From positions 4,030,001 through 4,094,000 of the forward strand of contig NZ_RCCA01000001.1 in assembly GCF_003663845.1 (NCBI RefSeq): DNA of 64,000 bases, read 5' to 3'. The translations under genes and the position numbers were made by a program. The stretch is from Chryseobacterium sp. 7 (GTDB taxonomy: Bacteria; Bacteroidota; Bacteroidia; Flavobacteriales; Weeksellaceae). Below, one piece after another: positions 50,701 through 59,143 of the stretch; position 1 is the first letter of the stretch; every line of letters starts with the position of its first letter. Under the pieces are notes generated by a model that saw nothing but the letters and a program-made list of their open reading frames with translations, had not been told where the DNA came from and did not search any database.

Positions 50701-50782
50701 TATTAAATGAAGTGGGAGTCCATTGTCCGAACACCGTTCCACCTATTAAAGTACATACCAAGGCAGTAAATACTCTTTTCAT
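47780..50782 (-). CDS. Secreted metzincin zinc protease with Fn3, GEVED and T9SS sorting domains
   Basis: A 1000-residue protein. Signal peptide MKRVFTALVCTLIGGTVFGQ; a propeptide-like region to about 190; a reprolysin-type metalloprotease with the zinc motif HEMGHQLGANH and the Met-turn IMGYAG. Then come a cadherin/Ig-like part (PPVITALPTYNIPKGTAFVLTASATDAENDPLTYVWEE), a fibronectin III repeat (APTNVVVSNIGNTSANVSW), a GEVED domain (YGEVEDYNVVI) and a T9SS type A sorting domain (IQIYPNPATEVLNITK...KFIKK). It should be an extracellular or surface protease. Neighbouring Fn3/GEVED surface proteins share its C-terminal modules. Promoter at 50810-50838. Confidence 0.92.
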   Translation of the reverse strand: MKRVFTALVCTLIGGTVFGQWTPTSFNKVDTKKRGAFTVEKSNVRENGYYKLDLASLRSQLKNAQEMGPNAAPVIISLPTVDGRIERFKVFSFPVLAKEIADKYELGSYVGTSVEDPSKYLRFSVSPNELQSMIIDGDKYEFIEPLATDKSVYAVHPKTMKNPNGFICSTEESPTSKKQIDALLKKGKSIANQPTSFAKNSDKKYRTMRLAMSVTGEYTQFFGGVAGAWAQVNNTMSRVNGVFEKDFALHLNVLNYPALIFDNPATDPYATVTSATAPPGTWNTELQNQLTTVVGETNYDIGHLFGASGGGGNAGCIGCVCISPTTDEPEGKGSGITSPATGSVNPSATYPPSGDNFDIDYVAHEMGHQLGANHTFSHSLEGSGVNMEPGSGSTIMGYAGITGANYDVQPHSDPYFHIASIDQVQDNLIEKTCDIETPIANNPPVITALPTYNIPKGTAFVLTASATDAENDPLTYVWEEIDNASVVINKNNIGNTTTGATFRSKSTGTSPTRYFPSFTSVMNGVLNNASNTWESVSAFARTTNFAVTVRDNNPNVAQQQTNFATQTIVVGDTGPFKLANQYADVNTPTPIQWLVAGTNAAPYNVTNVKIDYTTDNGTTWTVLAASTPNDGTENFTFPSSLNGQMIKVRVSAIGNVFYAVGPVTIGPLSACSSAAPTNVVVSNIGNTSANVSWMAYTGATYKVRYRKVGTTTWSEVDSAVPSVNLTGLAEGTNFEVQVALVCGTTVGTYSASVNFTTLAITYCAASTLLTTEEYISNVTLNNINNTSAASTYTNYTTNSALQVNLVKGSTYPISVTVGKPDAYDVAAVYIDFNKNGVFESSEVVLNVPTTSVSTAVHNGSFTVPTSAVENQPLRMRVLVFYAGEDNEGFPIPASFACGTNFYYGEVEDYNVVITSNLATSETSVKNDGIQIYPNPATEVLNITKVSNKATYKIYSAAGQLVDRGNINDGKINVSSLVKGAYVITIDDKGIEQFKSKFIKK

Positions 50783-50809
50783 AAATTAAATAACAATTAT
50801 AATTTCCGC

Positions 50810-50838
50810 CAAATATAACTATTTTACAACTCACACAA
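50810..50838 (-). promoter_or_regulatory. Protease promoter (-33 TTG, -7 TATATTTG)
   Basis: On the minus strand TTG (50836-50838) and TATATTTG (50810-50817) are 18 bp apart; the -7 element is 27 bp before the ATG. Confidence 0.6.
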
Positions 50839-50894
50839 GTAAAATAAATTAATATTTTTTAATATTATACACCAAATACAACTATTCATTAAAA

Positions 50895-50932
50895 AAAACA
50901 CAAACTTTATAGAAATATAAAGTTTGTGTTTT
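50895..50932 (-). terminator. Terminator of the rlmD-DUF6452-DUF6048 operon
   Basis: AAAACACAAACTTTATA-GAAA-TATAAAGTTTGTGTTTT, a perfect 17-bp stem with a GAAA/TTTC loop and T-rich ends. Confidence 0.85.
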
Positions 50933-50962
50933 GTATATTGTAAAAGTAAATAATCCTTATTT

Positions 50963-51628
50963 CTAAAACTTATAGGCAATATTCCATGCAAATCCCATAT
51001 TGAATTTTGAAGAACTTCTTCCAAATCCAGGAACGATCATTGGAGAGATATCATCCTGTTTAGAAGTGTATACCATATATCTTGGCTGAAGATTCACATC
51101 AATATAAAAGTTGGAGCTGAATAACTGTACTCTGCCACCAATGGTTCCTTCCAGCCAAAAAGAAGACTGTGAGGATGAAGGAAAAGCCTCAGAAGAGTTA
51201 CTCCCACCAAATCCACGTACCGGGACAGCCATATACTCCTGGTTATAGAATGATCCGGCAACTTTTCCTCCGGCATAAAATCCGTTAAATTCATTTTCGG
51301 AATCCTTTGCCAGCATATAGAATGCTCCTAACTTAACGAAAGGACCACTTGCCTTGGCATCATAACCATTTTTCTGATATACGTTCTTCTCAAAACCGGC
51401 TTCCGCAATAGCATGAACGTTTCCTCTTAGCTTAGAAGAAATAAATCCCTGATAGAGTTTTCTGTCTGAAAAGAAACCTGCTCCGGTATTCAATACATCA
51501 AGGCCAACCATAAAATTGGATACATATTTTTCATGAACCTTCTTTTCTGCTTCCTTTTTCTTGTCCTGTGCCCAGCTTATTACTCCGAATAAACTAAAAA
51601 GAAAGGTAAAGATTAGTCTTGTCTTCAT
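50963..51628 (-). CDS. Outer-membrane beta-barrel protein, DUF6048-like
   Basis: A 221-residue protein with signal peptide MKTRLIFTFLFSLFGVISWAQ and alternating amphipathic strands ending ...KFNMGFAWNIAYKF, with a terminal aromatic residue as in outer-membrane barrels. The pairing with a DUF6452 lipoprotein and rlmD is conserved in Flavobacteriia. Function unknown. Start overlaps the upstream lipoprotein gene by 35 bp, so the two are translationally coupled. Confidence 0.8.
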   Translation of the reverse strand: MKTRLIFTFLFSLFGVISWAQDKKKEAEKKVHEKYVSNFMVGLDVLNTGAGFFSDRKLYQGFISSKLRGNVHAIAEAGFEKNVYQKNGYDAKASGPFVKLGAFYMLAKDSENEFNGFYAGGKVAGSFYNQEYMAVPVRGFGGSNSSEAFPSSSQSSFWLEGTIGGRVQLFSSNFYIDVNLQPRYMVYTSKQDDISPMIVPGFGRSSSKFNMGFAWNIAYKF

Positions 51629-52070
51629 TCTCTATTTGATTTTGTCCGGCATCCACTTTCTGAACAGGATTCGGAGTTACTAATTCTGAATTTAAATTCT
51701 CATAATATTTTTTGATTCCACATCCGGGAGATACATAGGTTGACTTGGTACTATAATTGACCCTTACCTTAGATTCTGCTCCTTTATCAGATAATCTGAA
51801 ATAAATATCTGTGTAAGGTGATGTATCTACTCGTAAAGGAATTAATCTTGAATCAATGTTCGTAAGTTTTCCCAGCTGCACTTTTCCCGCACCATAATCT
51901 ACTGCTACATACAGTGAATCCAATGTAATTTCTTTTCCGTTTGACAAGGATCTGAAAGCTACCTTCATTCTGGGAGTTCCTTCTCCACTTTCGCAAATAT
52001 CATCATCCCCGCCGCAGGAAAAAAGCATTCCTAAAAAGCAGATTGCTATGAGAAATTTAAAATACTTCAT
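51594..52070 (-). CDS. DUF6452-like lipoprotein
   Basis: A 158-residue lipoprotein (MKYFKFLIAICFLGMLFSCGGDDDIC, lipobox LFSC). The mature part has the conserved end block STYVSPGCGIKKYYENL. It sits between rlmD (75 bp) and the barrel gene (overlap) in a conserved trio. Probably outer-membrane anchored and a partner of the barrel protein; role not known. Confidence 0.82.
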   Translation of the reverse strand: MKYFKFLIAICFLGMLFSCGGDDDICESGEGTPRMKVAFRSLSNGKEITLDSLYVAVDYGAGKVQLGKLTNIDSRLIPLRVDTSPYTDIYFRLSDKGAESKVRVNYSTKSTYVSPGCGIKKYYENLNSELVTPNPVQKVDAGQNQIENEDKTNLYLSF

Positions 52071-52145
52071 CTGTACATTTTATTTTATTGAGTCAGATGG
52101 AACTGACACTTCCTATTACAATTTGAAATTCAAATTTAAATAAAT

Positions 52146-53558
52146 TTATTTTTTAATCAACAACGCAATGTTCTCAACATGATGGGTCTGCGGGAACATA
52201 TCTACCGGTAAGATCTTCACTAAAGTATAATGTTCTTTCATCAAAGCAAGGTCTCTAGCCTGAGTAGCAGAATTACAGCTTACATAAACTACTTTCTCCG
52301 GTGAAAGCTTTAAGATCTGTTCTACCACCTTTTGGTGCATTCCGTCTCTTGGCGGATCTGTGATTAAAACATCAGCTTTAGGATGATTTGCCATGAACTC
52401 ATCATTGAAAATATCTTTCATATCTCCACAGTAGAATGTTGTGTTTGTAAGCCCATTCAATGCTGCATGTTCTATAGCCGCATCAATTGCTTCCTGCACA
52501 GATTCTATCCCGATAACTTGTTTTGCATTTCTTGCTACGTACTGAGCGATAGTTCCTGTTCCTGTATAAAGGTCATACACCACTTCATCTCCTTTAAGAT
52601 CTGCAAACTCAAGGGTTTTTCTGTATAACTCCAATGCCTGTTTGTAGTTGGTCTGAAAGAAAGATTTTGGTCCGATCTTAAATTTCAGTCCGTCCATTTC
52701 TTCCATCAGATAACCTTCTCCGAAATATATATTAATATTCAAATCATAGATAGAGTCATTCTGCTTGGGATTAATAGCATATACTAATGTTTTAATCTGC
52801 GGGAATTTTTCTAACAGGAATTCAAAAAGCTTTTCTCTGTTTTCTTTTTCTTCTCTATAAAGCTGGAAAAGAACCATCCATTCTCCTTTTGAGTTTTGTC
52901 TCATCATTAAGGTTCTTAAAAAACCTTCCTGGTTTCTTACATCAAAGAAGTCCAGACCCGTATTGACACCATACTCTTTTACAGCAAGTCTGATTGCATT
53001 AGAAGGATCTTCCTGAAGGAAGCACTCTTTCAAATCAAGGATTTTGCTCCACATTCCAGGAATATGAAAACCTAGAGCATCTTTACTTCCGAAATTTTCT
53101 TCAGAACTGATTTCATATTGGGTAAGCCATCTCGCATTAGAGAAAGAAAACTCCATTTTATTTCTGTAAAAATACTGTTCTTCAGCTCCCAGAATGGAAA
53201 CGGTCTCGAAGTTATCAATTCCTCCGATTCTTTTGATGTTATTATATACTTCTTCCTGTTTAAAATCAAGCTGTTTTTCATAGCTCATATTCTGCCATTT
53301 GCAGCCGCCGCAGGTTCCGAAGTGGATACATTTAGGTTCTACTCTGTAAGGTGATTTTTCAAGCACTTCTACGGCTTCGCCTTCATAATATTTAGACTTG
53401 GCTTTTTTTACTCTTACATTTACTATATCACCAGGAATAGCGCCTGTTACCATTACCGCTTTTCCTTCTTCTGTCTTTCCTATTGCTACGCCTTTTGCTC
53501 CAGCGGTCAACAGCTTTATATTTTCAAGAACTAAATCTCTTTTTTTCTTCCTACTCAT
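52146..53558 (-). CDS. rlmD: 23S rRNA (uracil-5-)-methyltransferase RlmD/RumA family
   Basis: A 470-residue enzyme. N-terminal TRAM domain (about 8-65), an iron-sulfur cluster motif PKCIHFGTCGGCKWQNMSYEKQ (about 75-97), a SAM-binding Rossmann domain with DLYTGTGTIAQYVA, the DPPRDGMH motif and the nucleophilic cysteine in VVYVSCNSATQARDL. It makes m5U in 23S rRNA (position 1939 in E. coli). First gene of the operon; promoter element at 53606-53613. Confidence 0.92.
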   Translation of the reverse strand: MSRKKKRDLVLENIKLLTAGAKGVAIGKTEEGKAVMVTGAIPGDIVNVRVKKAKSKYYEGEAVEVLEKSPYRVEPKCIHFGTCGGCKWQNMSYEKQLDFKQEEVYNNIKRIGGIDNFETVSILGAEEQYFYRNKMEFSFSNARWLTQYEISSEENFGSKDALGFHIPGMWSKILDLKECFLQEDPSNAIRLAVKEYGVNTGLDFFDVRNQEGFLRTLMMRQNSKGEWMVLFQLYREEKENREKLFEFLLEKFPQIKTLVYAINPKQNDSIYDLNINIYFGEGYLMEEMDGLKFKIGPKSFFQTNYKQALELYRKTLEFADLKGDEVVYDLYTGTGTIAQYVARNAKQVIGIESVQEAIDAAIEHAALNGLTNTTFYCGDMKDIFNDEFMANHPKADVLITDPPRDGMHQKVVEQILKLSPEKVVYVSCNSATQARDLALMKEHYTLVKILPVDMFPQTHHVENIALLIKK

Positions 53559-53605
53559 TCTAAAATTTTCTATTTTCCTAATTGAAACTTTTACGCTTCA
53601 GTTTG

Positions 53606-53613
53606 CAAAAATA
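53606..53613 (-). promoter_or_regulatory. rlmD operon -7 promoter element
   Basis: TATTTTTG on the minus strand, 47 bp before the rlmD ATG. Confidence 0.5.
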
Positions 53614-53622
53614 CAATAAAAA

Positions 53623-53646
53623 AAACCTTATCCGAAGATAAGGTTT
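53623..53646 (-). terminator. Terminator of the TlpA-like lipoprotein gene
   Basis: AAACCTTATC-TTCG-GATAAGGTTT (minus strand), a perfect 10-bp stem with a UUCG tetraloop followed by a T-run. Confidence 0.88.
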
Positions 53647-53666
53647 CTATACTGTGTTAAAGTTTA

Positions 53667-55208
53667 TTATTTTGTAGGAGCCGGCTGAGGATTTGCCGGT
53701 TGTGGAGCTTGCTGCATTGCAGATGGATCAAGCTGTAACTGTGGCTGCATTTGAGCATTCGGCTCTACTTTTGGAGCTGAAAGACCTGTCTGCTTGTCAA
53801 GAATTGTTACTAATTCCTGTTCACCAAGGTTTACGAATGATCTGCTGGCAATTTTACCATCTTTATCAATGATTACAAAGCAAGGTAACTTGAATCCGTA
53901 TACACCATATTTCTTAGCGATATCAGAGTTAAGACCTCCCTCACCGTAAACATTCACTCCCTGAATTCCTTTTAGAAGAGAATTACTTGTTTTAATGAAC
54001 TGATCTTTTGTATCATCTACGTTCACAAATACAAAATTCATTTTAGATTTATAGAAGTTTACCACTTCTTTCAATACAGGTACTGTAGCTTCGCTGATGT
54101 AAGGATTCCATGAAGCGTAAAAGAATAACATATAAGGTTTTCCTTTGTTTTCAGAAAGGTTATAAGATTTTCCGTCCTGTTTTGCTAAAGCTGCTTCAGG
54201 AGCGGTATCTCCGATTTTAAGTCCTGTAATTGCTACCTGCATTTTTAAAAGATCACTTTTAATAGTAGCATCCTTAATATCTGAATCAATAATTTTTTTG
54301 ATTTTATCAATATTTGCAGGTGTTGTTGTAGGATGAATATCAGCCTGGGCCATTACGAAAGCTAAAAGATAATCTTTTGCTGTCTGAGATAAATCTTTCT
54401 TTGTTTTCAGGTACTGAGCAAACATCTCAGAAGTTGTAATTCCTGTTTTTCCTTTGCTGTTTGCTTCTGCATACTTCTGGAAATCCGGAGTCATTTTTAC
54501 CAAAAGATATTGTCTGTAAAGAGGGATTGTTTTCACCATCGCATCTTTATCTGTCTCTAATTGGGTTTCATAATCTTTGAAAGCTTTAGATGCTTTGTAA
54601 GATGGGTTCCCAGACATTGGTCCGTGAGACATTTCATAGTTTGCAAGCAAGTTAAGAATGGTCACTTTGATGTCGTTTTTCTTCCATTCAAGAAGTCCTT
54701 TGCTTGGGTTGTTTTTCTTTGCTAAGTCGTCTACATTTTTATTAATATCAGCTTCTACTTTATGCATTCCTTTCAAAAATGCAGCTTCGTCTCCGCCCAT
54801 TAATCCTGCCAAGTTAACTTTGCTGCCGTAGTCTGCCAGGAACTTCATACTTGCCGTAAGGAAGTCGTTATTCTTTTTAGCATCTCCGGTAATTATATAT
54901 TCATTAGGGAAAGTAGTTCCGTTTCCTGAAATATTTACTTTTTGTCCTCCTTCAAGATAAATCAGGTTTTGTCTTCCTGCGTAGTTGATCACGTACATTC
55001 CGTCTTTAGGTGCGTCAAAGCTACCTGAAAAATTTCCGTCTTTATCTAAACCAATATTAATCAAAGGCAGGGTTCCTACTCCTGAAGCTTCTACAAATTC
55101 AATTCTTTCTAATGATGAGCTTCCAGTAATTTTTCCTTTTACTTCTACTTTTTTTGAACAAGACATCACAAAGAATGTGATGATAAACAATAAAAGATAT
55201 TTTTTCAT
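53667..55208 (-). CDS. TlpA-like thioredoxin-fold lipoprotein with DUF4369, lacking redox cysteines
   Basis: A 513-residue lipoprotein (MKKYLLLFIITFFVMSCSKK). N-terminal DUF4369-type beta domain (about 22-115), a helical middle, and a C-terminal thioredoxin/AhpC-TSA fold (about 330-475: GDTAPEAALAKQDGKSYNLSENKGKPYMLFFYASWNPYISEATVPVLKE). In active TlpA/ResA proteins the motif after ASW is CxxC; here it reads WNPYIS, so disulfide chemistry at that site is not possible. The C-tail is Pro/Gln-rich (PQLQLDPSAMQQAPQPANPQPAPTK). Located in the periplasm, likely a structural or binding role. Own promoter at 55228-55235. Confidence 0.85.
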   Translation of the reverse strand: MKKYLLLFIITFFVMSCSKKVEVKGKITGSSSLERIEFVEASGVGTLPLINIGLDKDGNFSGSFDAPKDGMYVINYAGRQNLIYLEGGQKVNISGNGTTFPNEYIITGDAKKNNDFLTASMKFLADYGSKVNLAGLMGGDEAAFLKGMHKVEADINKNVDDLAKKNNPSKGLLEWKKNDIKVTILNLLANYEMSHGPMSGNPSYKASKAFKDYETQLETDKDAMVKTIPLYRQYLLVKMTPDFQKYAEANSKGKTGITTSEMFAQYLKTKKDLSQTAKDYLLAFVMAQADIHPTTTPANIDKIKKIIDSDIKDATIKSDLLKMQVAITGLKIGDTAPEAALAKQDGKSYNLSENKGKPYMLFFYASWNPYISEATVPVLKEVVNFYKSKMNFVFVNVDDTKDQFIKTSNSLLKGIQGVNVYGEGGLNSDIAKKYGVYGFKLPCFVIIDKDGKIASRSFVNLGEQELVTILDKQTGLSAPKVEPNAQMQPQLQLDPSAMQQAPQPANPQPAPTK

Positions 55209-55227
55209 TTCAATTTTTAATATTACA

Positions 55228-55235
55228 CAAAAATA
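55228..55235 (-). promoter_or_regulatory. -7 promoter element of the TlpA-like gene
   Basis: TATTTTTG on the minus strand, 19 bp before the start codon. Confidence 0.5.
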
Positions 55236-55465
55236 CGCTTTTTAGGGCTTGCTAATTCACACTAATTATTTTTTTTGAAAATTTTATTATTGCCTTTCAA
55301 GAGGGACATTTGAATTATTTTAATAGTCTCTTTTCGAAGGGCATGCTGTATTTGAGAGTTTTGAAAAAACAATTCAACTACCCTTCAAATATATACTTAT
55401 TAAATAAAGAATACCTAAAACCCATTAATAAGTTAACAAACTTTAACAGGGCTTTACATTTCATA

Positions 55466-55500
55466 AAAAAATCGCCTCCAGAAATGAAGGCGATTTTTTA
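55466..55500 (-). terminator. sdhCAB terminator
   Basis: AAAAATCGCCTTC pairs with GGAGGCGATTTTTT around a short loop, 17 bp after the sdhB stop; both flanks have A/T runs. The region 55236-55465 holds no gene. Confidence 0.75.
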
Positions 55501-55516
55501 TGTATTTGAATCAATT

Positions 55517-56284
55517 CTATCCTTGATCTACTAGAGCAGCCATGTATTCTCTGTTCATTCTTGCAATGTTTTCAAGAGAAATACCTTTTGGACATTCTAC
55601 TTCACATGCTCCGGTGTTTGAACAGTTTCCAAATCCTTCTTCATCCATAGCTTTCACCATGTTCAGAACTCTTCTCTTAGCTTCTACTCTACCTTGTGGA
55701 AGTAATGCATACTGAGAAACTTTCGCTCCAACGAACAGCATTGCAGATCCGTTTTTACAGGTAGCCACACAAGCTCCACATCCGATACAAGCTGCTGCAT
55801 CCATTGCTTTGTCTGCATCTTCTTTCGGAACCGGAATTGCGTTAGCATCCAATGTATTACCTGATGTATTCACAGAAATGAAACCTCCTGCTGCCATTAC
55901 TCTGTCGAAAGCACTTCTGTCTACCATCAAATCTTTGATAACAGGGAAAGCGGCACTTCTCCAAGGTTCAATAACGATAGTCTCTCCATCTTTGAACATT
56001 CTCATGTGAAGCTGGCAGGTAGTAATTCCTGTATCCGGCCCATGAGCTCTACCATTGATGTAAAGTGAACACATCCCGCAGATTCCTTCACGACAGTCGT
56101 GGTCGAAAGCGATAGGTTCTTTACCTTCGTTAATTAAGTTTTCGTTCAGAATATCCAGCATCTCCAGGAATGAAGAGTCTGTAGATACATCTGATATTTT
56201 ATAGGTCTCAAACTGACCTTTAGTTTTACTATTTTTTTGTCTCCAAATTTTCAGCGTAAGATGTAAGCCTTTTTTTGCACTCAT
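55517..56284 (-). CDS. sdhB: Succinate dehydrogenase/fumarate reductase iron-sulfur subunit
   Basis: A 255-residue subunit. The [2Fe-2S] ligands lie in DHDCREGICGMCSLYINGRAHGP...TTCQLHMR, the first 4Fe-type set in CIGCGACVATCKNGSAMLF, and the next in CSNTGACEVECPKGISLENI. It passes electrons from SdhA to the cytochrome b/quinone site. It lies 23 bp after sdhA. The spacing of cysteines fits the B-type complex II of Bacteroidetes. Confidence 0.95.
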   Translation of the reverse strand: MSAKKGLHLTLKIWRQKNSKTKGQFETYKISDVSTDSSFLEMLDILNENLINEGKEPIAFDHDCREGICGMCSLYINGRAHGPDTGITTCQLHMRMFKDGETIVIEPWRSAAFPVIKDLMVDRSAFDRVMAAGGFISVNTSGNTLDANAIPVPKEDADKAMDAAACIGCGACVATCKNGSAMLFVGAKVSQYALLPQGRVEAKRRVLNMVKAMDEEGFGNCSNTGACEVECPKGISLENIARMNREYMAALVDQG

Positions 56285-56307
56285 AATGTTATATTTTAGG
56301 TTGGAGA

Positions 56308-58320
56308 TTATTTATAACTTCTAGTTTTAACCTCGATGTTGTCATATATCAGTTCTTCTTTATGCAACACTTCCGCGTTGATATTATCACCCTGATATTC
56401 CCAAGCTCCGACGTATTTGTAGTTTACGTCATCTCTTTCCGCTTCACCATCCGGAGTGGAGTGGTCTTCACGGAAATGTCCACCACAAGATTCGTTTCTG
56501 TGTAGTGCATCGATAGCCATTAATTGTCCAAGCTCAAGGAAGTCTGCTACTCTGAATGCTTTTTCAAGCTCAGTGTTCATTCCTTCACCTTCTCCCGGTA
56601 CTTTTACGTTTTTCCAGAAATCGTTTCTTACTTCTTCAATTTCTTTAATTGCTTCTCTTAATCCTTCAGGAGTTCTTCCCATTCCTACTTTATTCCACAT
56701 AATGTTTCCTAATTGCTTGTGGAAGTAGTCTACAGAATGAGTTCCTTTATTATTTAAGAAGAAATCAATTTTCTCTTTAATTCCTTTTTCAGCTTCGTCA
56801 AACGCTGCTGAATTCGTAGGAATTGTTCCTGTTCTGATATCTGCAGAAAGATAATCTGCAATGGTGTAAGGAAGTACGAAATATCCGTCAGCAAGACCCT
56901 GCATTAATGCTGAAGCACCAAGTCTGTTAGCTCCGTGGTCAGAGAAGTTAGCTTCACCAATTACGAAACATCCAGGGATTGTAGACTGAAGGTTATAATC
57001 TACCCATACACCACCCATTGTATAGTGAACGGCAGGATAGATCTTCATTGGAGTTTTGTAAGGATCATCTGCTGTAATTTTTTCGTACATTACGAATAAG
57101 TTACCGTATTTCTCCTCTACCCAGCTCTTACCTAAATCATAGATCTGCTGATCTGTTGGATTATGAATATGTTTTTCGATAGCGGATTCTTTACCTTTTT
57201 TCATGATCTCTGTAGAGAAATCAAGGTAAACTCCTTCCTGAGTATCATTATTTTCGATTCCGAATCCAGCGTCACATCTTTCCTTAGCTGCTCTTGAAGC
57301 AACGTCTCTAGGTACAAGGTTACCAAATGCAGGATATCTTCTTTCTAAATAGTAATCTCTATCTTCTTCTTTAATATTTTCCGGTCTTAATTTACCTTCT
57401 CTGATAGCTACTGAATCTTCAATCTTTTTAGGAACCCAGATTCTTCCTGAGTTTCTTAATGATTCAGACATCAAAGTCAGTTTAGACTGCTGTGTTCCGT
57501 GAACAGGAATACAAGTCGGGTGAATCTGCACATAGCAAGGGTTTGCAAAGTAGGCTCCTTTCTTGTGAATTTTCCATGCTGCAGAAACATTTGATCCCAT
57601 AGCGTTGGTAGAAAGGAAATATACGTTTCCGTATCCTCCTGAAGCAATGACTACAGCGTGAGCAGAATGTCTTTCGATCTCACCTGTAACAAGGTTTCTA
57701 GCAATGATTCCTCTTGCTTTTCCGTCTACAATTACAAGGTCAAGCATTTCATGACGGTTGTACATCTTGATTCTTCCTTTACCAATCTGACGGCTCATTG
57801 AAGAATATGCTCCCAATAATAACTGCTGTCCTGTTTGCCCTTTTGCGTAGAAAGTTCTTTTTACCTGAACCCCACCAAATGAACGGTTATCCAGCTGACC
57901 GCCGTAATCTCTACCGAAAGGAACCCCTTGGGAAACACACTGGTCAATAATATTCGCAGAAACTTCAGCTAATCTGTAAACGTTGGCCTCTCTCGCTCTA
58001 TAGTCACCACCTTTAATGGTATCATAGAATAATCTGTAAGTAGAGTCACCGTCTCCCTGATAGTTTTTAGCTGCGTTGATCCCCCCTTGAGCTGCAATAG
58101 AGTGCGCTCTTCTTGGTGAATCCTGGTAACAGAATGCTTTTACATTATATCCCTGCTCAGCTAATGTAGCTGCTGCAGAACCTCCTGCCAAACCTGTACC
58201 TACAACAATAATATCAATCTTATCTCTGTTGTTTGGTGCAACAAGGTTCATATGGTCTTTATGATTTTTCCACTTGTCTTTAAGAGGACCCGCTGGAATT
58301 CTTGAATCTAATTTACTCAT
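56308..58320 (-). CDS. sdhA: Succinate dehydrogenase/fumarate reductase flavoprotein subunit
   Basis: A 670-residue FAD protein: dinucleotide-binding motif IIVVGTGLAGGSAAATLAEQGYNV, the FAD-linking region RRAHSIAAQGGINAAKNY, substrate residues around HPTCIPVHGTQQSKLTL, and IGEANFSDHGANRLGASALMQGLADGYFVLP. It oxidises succinate (or reduces fumarate) at the membrane surface. Long form typical of the B-type enzyme with a single cytochrome b subunit. Confidence 0.96.
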   Translation of the reverse strand: MSKLDSRIPAGPLKDKWKNHKDHMNLVAPNNRDKIDIIVVGTGLAGGSAAATLAEQGYNVKAFCYQDSPRRAHSIAAQGGINAAKNYQGDGDSTYRLFYDTIKGGDYRAREANVYRLAEVSANIIDQCVSQGVPFGRDYGGQLDNRSFGGVQVKRTFYAKGQTGQQLLLGAYSSMSRQIGKGRIKMYNRHEMLDLVIVDGKARGIIARNLVTGEIERHSAHAVVIASGGYGNVYFLSTNAMGSNVSAAWKIHKKGAYFANPCYVQIHPTCIPVHGTQQSKLTLMSESLRNSGRIWVPKKIEDSVAIREGKLRPENIKEEDRDYYLERRYPAFGNLVPRDVASRAAKERCDAGFGIENNDTQEGVYLDFSTEIMKKGKESAIEKHIHNPTDQQIYDLGKSWVEEKYGNLFVMYEKITADDPYKTPMKIYPAVHYTMGGVWVDYNLQSTIPGCFVIGEANFSDHGANRLGASALMQGLADGYFVLPYTIADYLSADIRTGTIPTNSAAFDEAEKGIKEKIDFFLNNKGTHSVDYFHKQLGNIMWNKVGMGRTPEGLREAIKEIEEVRNDFWKNVKVPGEGEGMNTELEKAFRVADFLELGQLMAIDALHRNESCGGHFREDHSTPDGEAERDDVNYKYVGAWEYQGDNINAEVLHKEELIYDNIEVKTRSYK

Positions 58321-58335
58321 ACTAGTATATTGATA

Positions 58336-58998
58336 TTATTGAGTTATAAAATGGAAAACTGCTACGATGATGAATCCTGCAGGAATAAGGATTGAATACC
58401 ATGTTCCGAAAGCTTTGATCACCGGCGTATATTTTGGATGTCTTGCTCCGATAGACTGGAATGAAGACTGGAATCCGTGTGCTAAGTGTAATCCTAGTAG
58501 AACGAAAGAGATTACATACAAAGCCACTCTCCAAAGATCAGCAAACTTCTCATGAAGTTCCGGCCAGAAACGTTCTGCATCAGGAGTTAACCTTTCCACA
58601 TACTTGTAATTAATTTCATGCAACCAGAAATCATATAAGTGAAGTGCCAAGAAAGCTAAAATAACAGCTCCGGAAATAATCATATTTCTGGACATCCATG
58701 AAGAATTCACAGACGCGTTGTTAGCTGCATACTTTACCGGACGCGCTTTATTATTCTTGATCTCAAGCACAAATCCCATAATGAAATGGAAAATTACTGC
58801 AAAACCAAGAATAGGCTGCATTAAGAACTGCACAAAAGGATTATAGCCCATGAAGTCTGATGCGGTGTTGAATGCATCCTTGTTCAGAACTGATAACAAA
58901 TTGGTCGTCAAATGCAGTATAAGAAAAATCAGCAAAAATAGAGCTGATAATGCCATAGCATATTTTCTACCTATCGTAGAACTCGTTAAACCTGCCAT
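58336..58998 (-). CDS. sdhC: Succinate dehydrogenase cytochrome b subunit
   Basis: A 220-residue membrane protein with five hydrophobic helices (e.g. YAMALSALFLLIFLILHLTTNLLSVL, ILGFAVIFHFIMGFVLEI, MIISGAVILAFLALHLYDFWLH, ALYVISFVLLGLHLAHGFQSSF, WYSILIPAGFIIVAVFHFI). Histidines in each helix fit binding of two hemes, as in B-type complex II. First gene of sdhCAB; 15 bp before sdhA. Promoter element at 59022-59029. Confidence 0.94.
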   Translation of the reverse strand: MAGLTSSTIGRKYAMALSALFLLIFLILHLTTNLLSVLNKDAFNTASDFMGYNPFVQFLMQPILGFAVIFHFIMGFVLEIKNNKARPVKYAANNASVNSSWMSRNMIISGAVILAFLALHLYDFWLHEINYKYVERLTPDAERFWPELHEKFADLWRVALYVISFVLLGLHLAHGFQSSFQSIGARHPKYTPVIKAFGTWYSILIPAGFIIVAVFHFITQ

Positions 58999-59021
58999 AT
59001 AAGTTTAAATTTGAATTTCTA

Positions 59022-59029
59022 CAAAATTA
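59022..59029 (-). promoter_or_regulatory. sdhC -7 promoter element
   Basis: TAATTTTG on the minus strand, 23 bp before the sdhC ATG. Confidence 0.5.
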
Positions 59030-59143
59030 AGAAAGTTTAACAATATCGAAAAGTGAGAAATCTCACAATTAGGCAGTTTGTAATGTTTCTAAATAAGAAT
59101 TTTATACATTATAAATACAGGAAAACACATAAATTATAAATCC

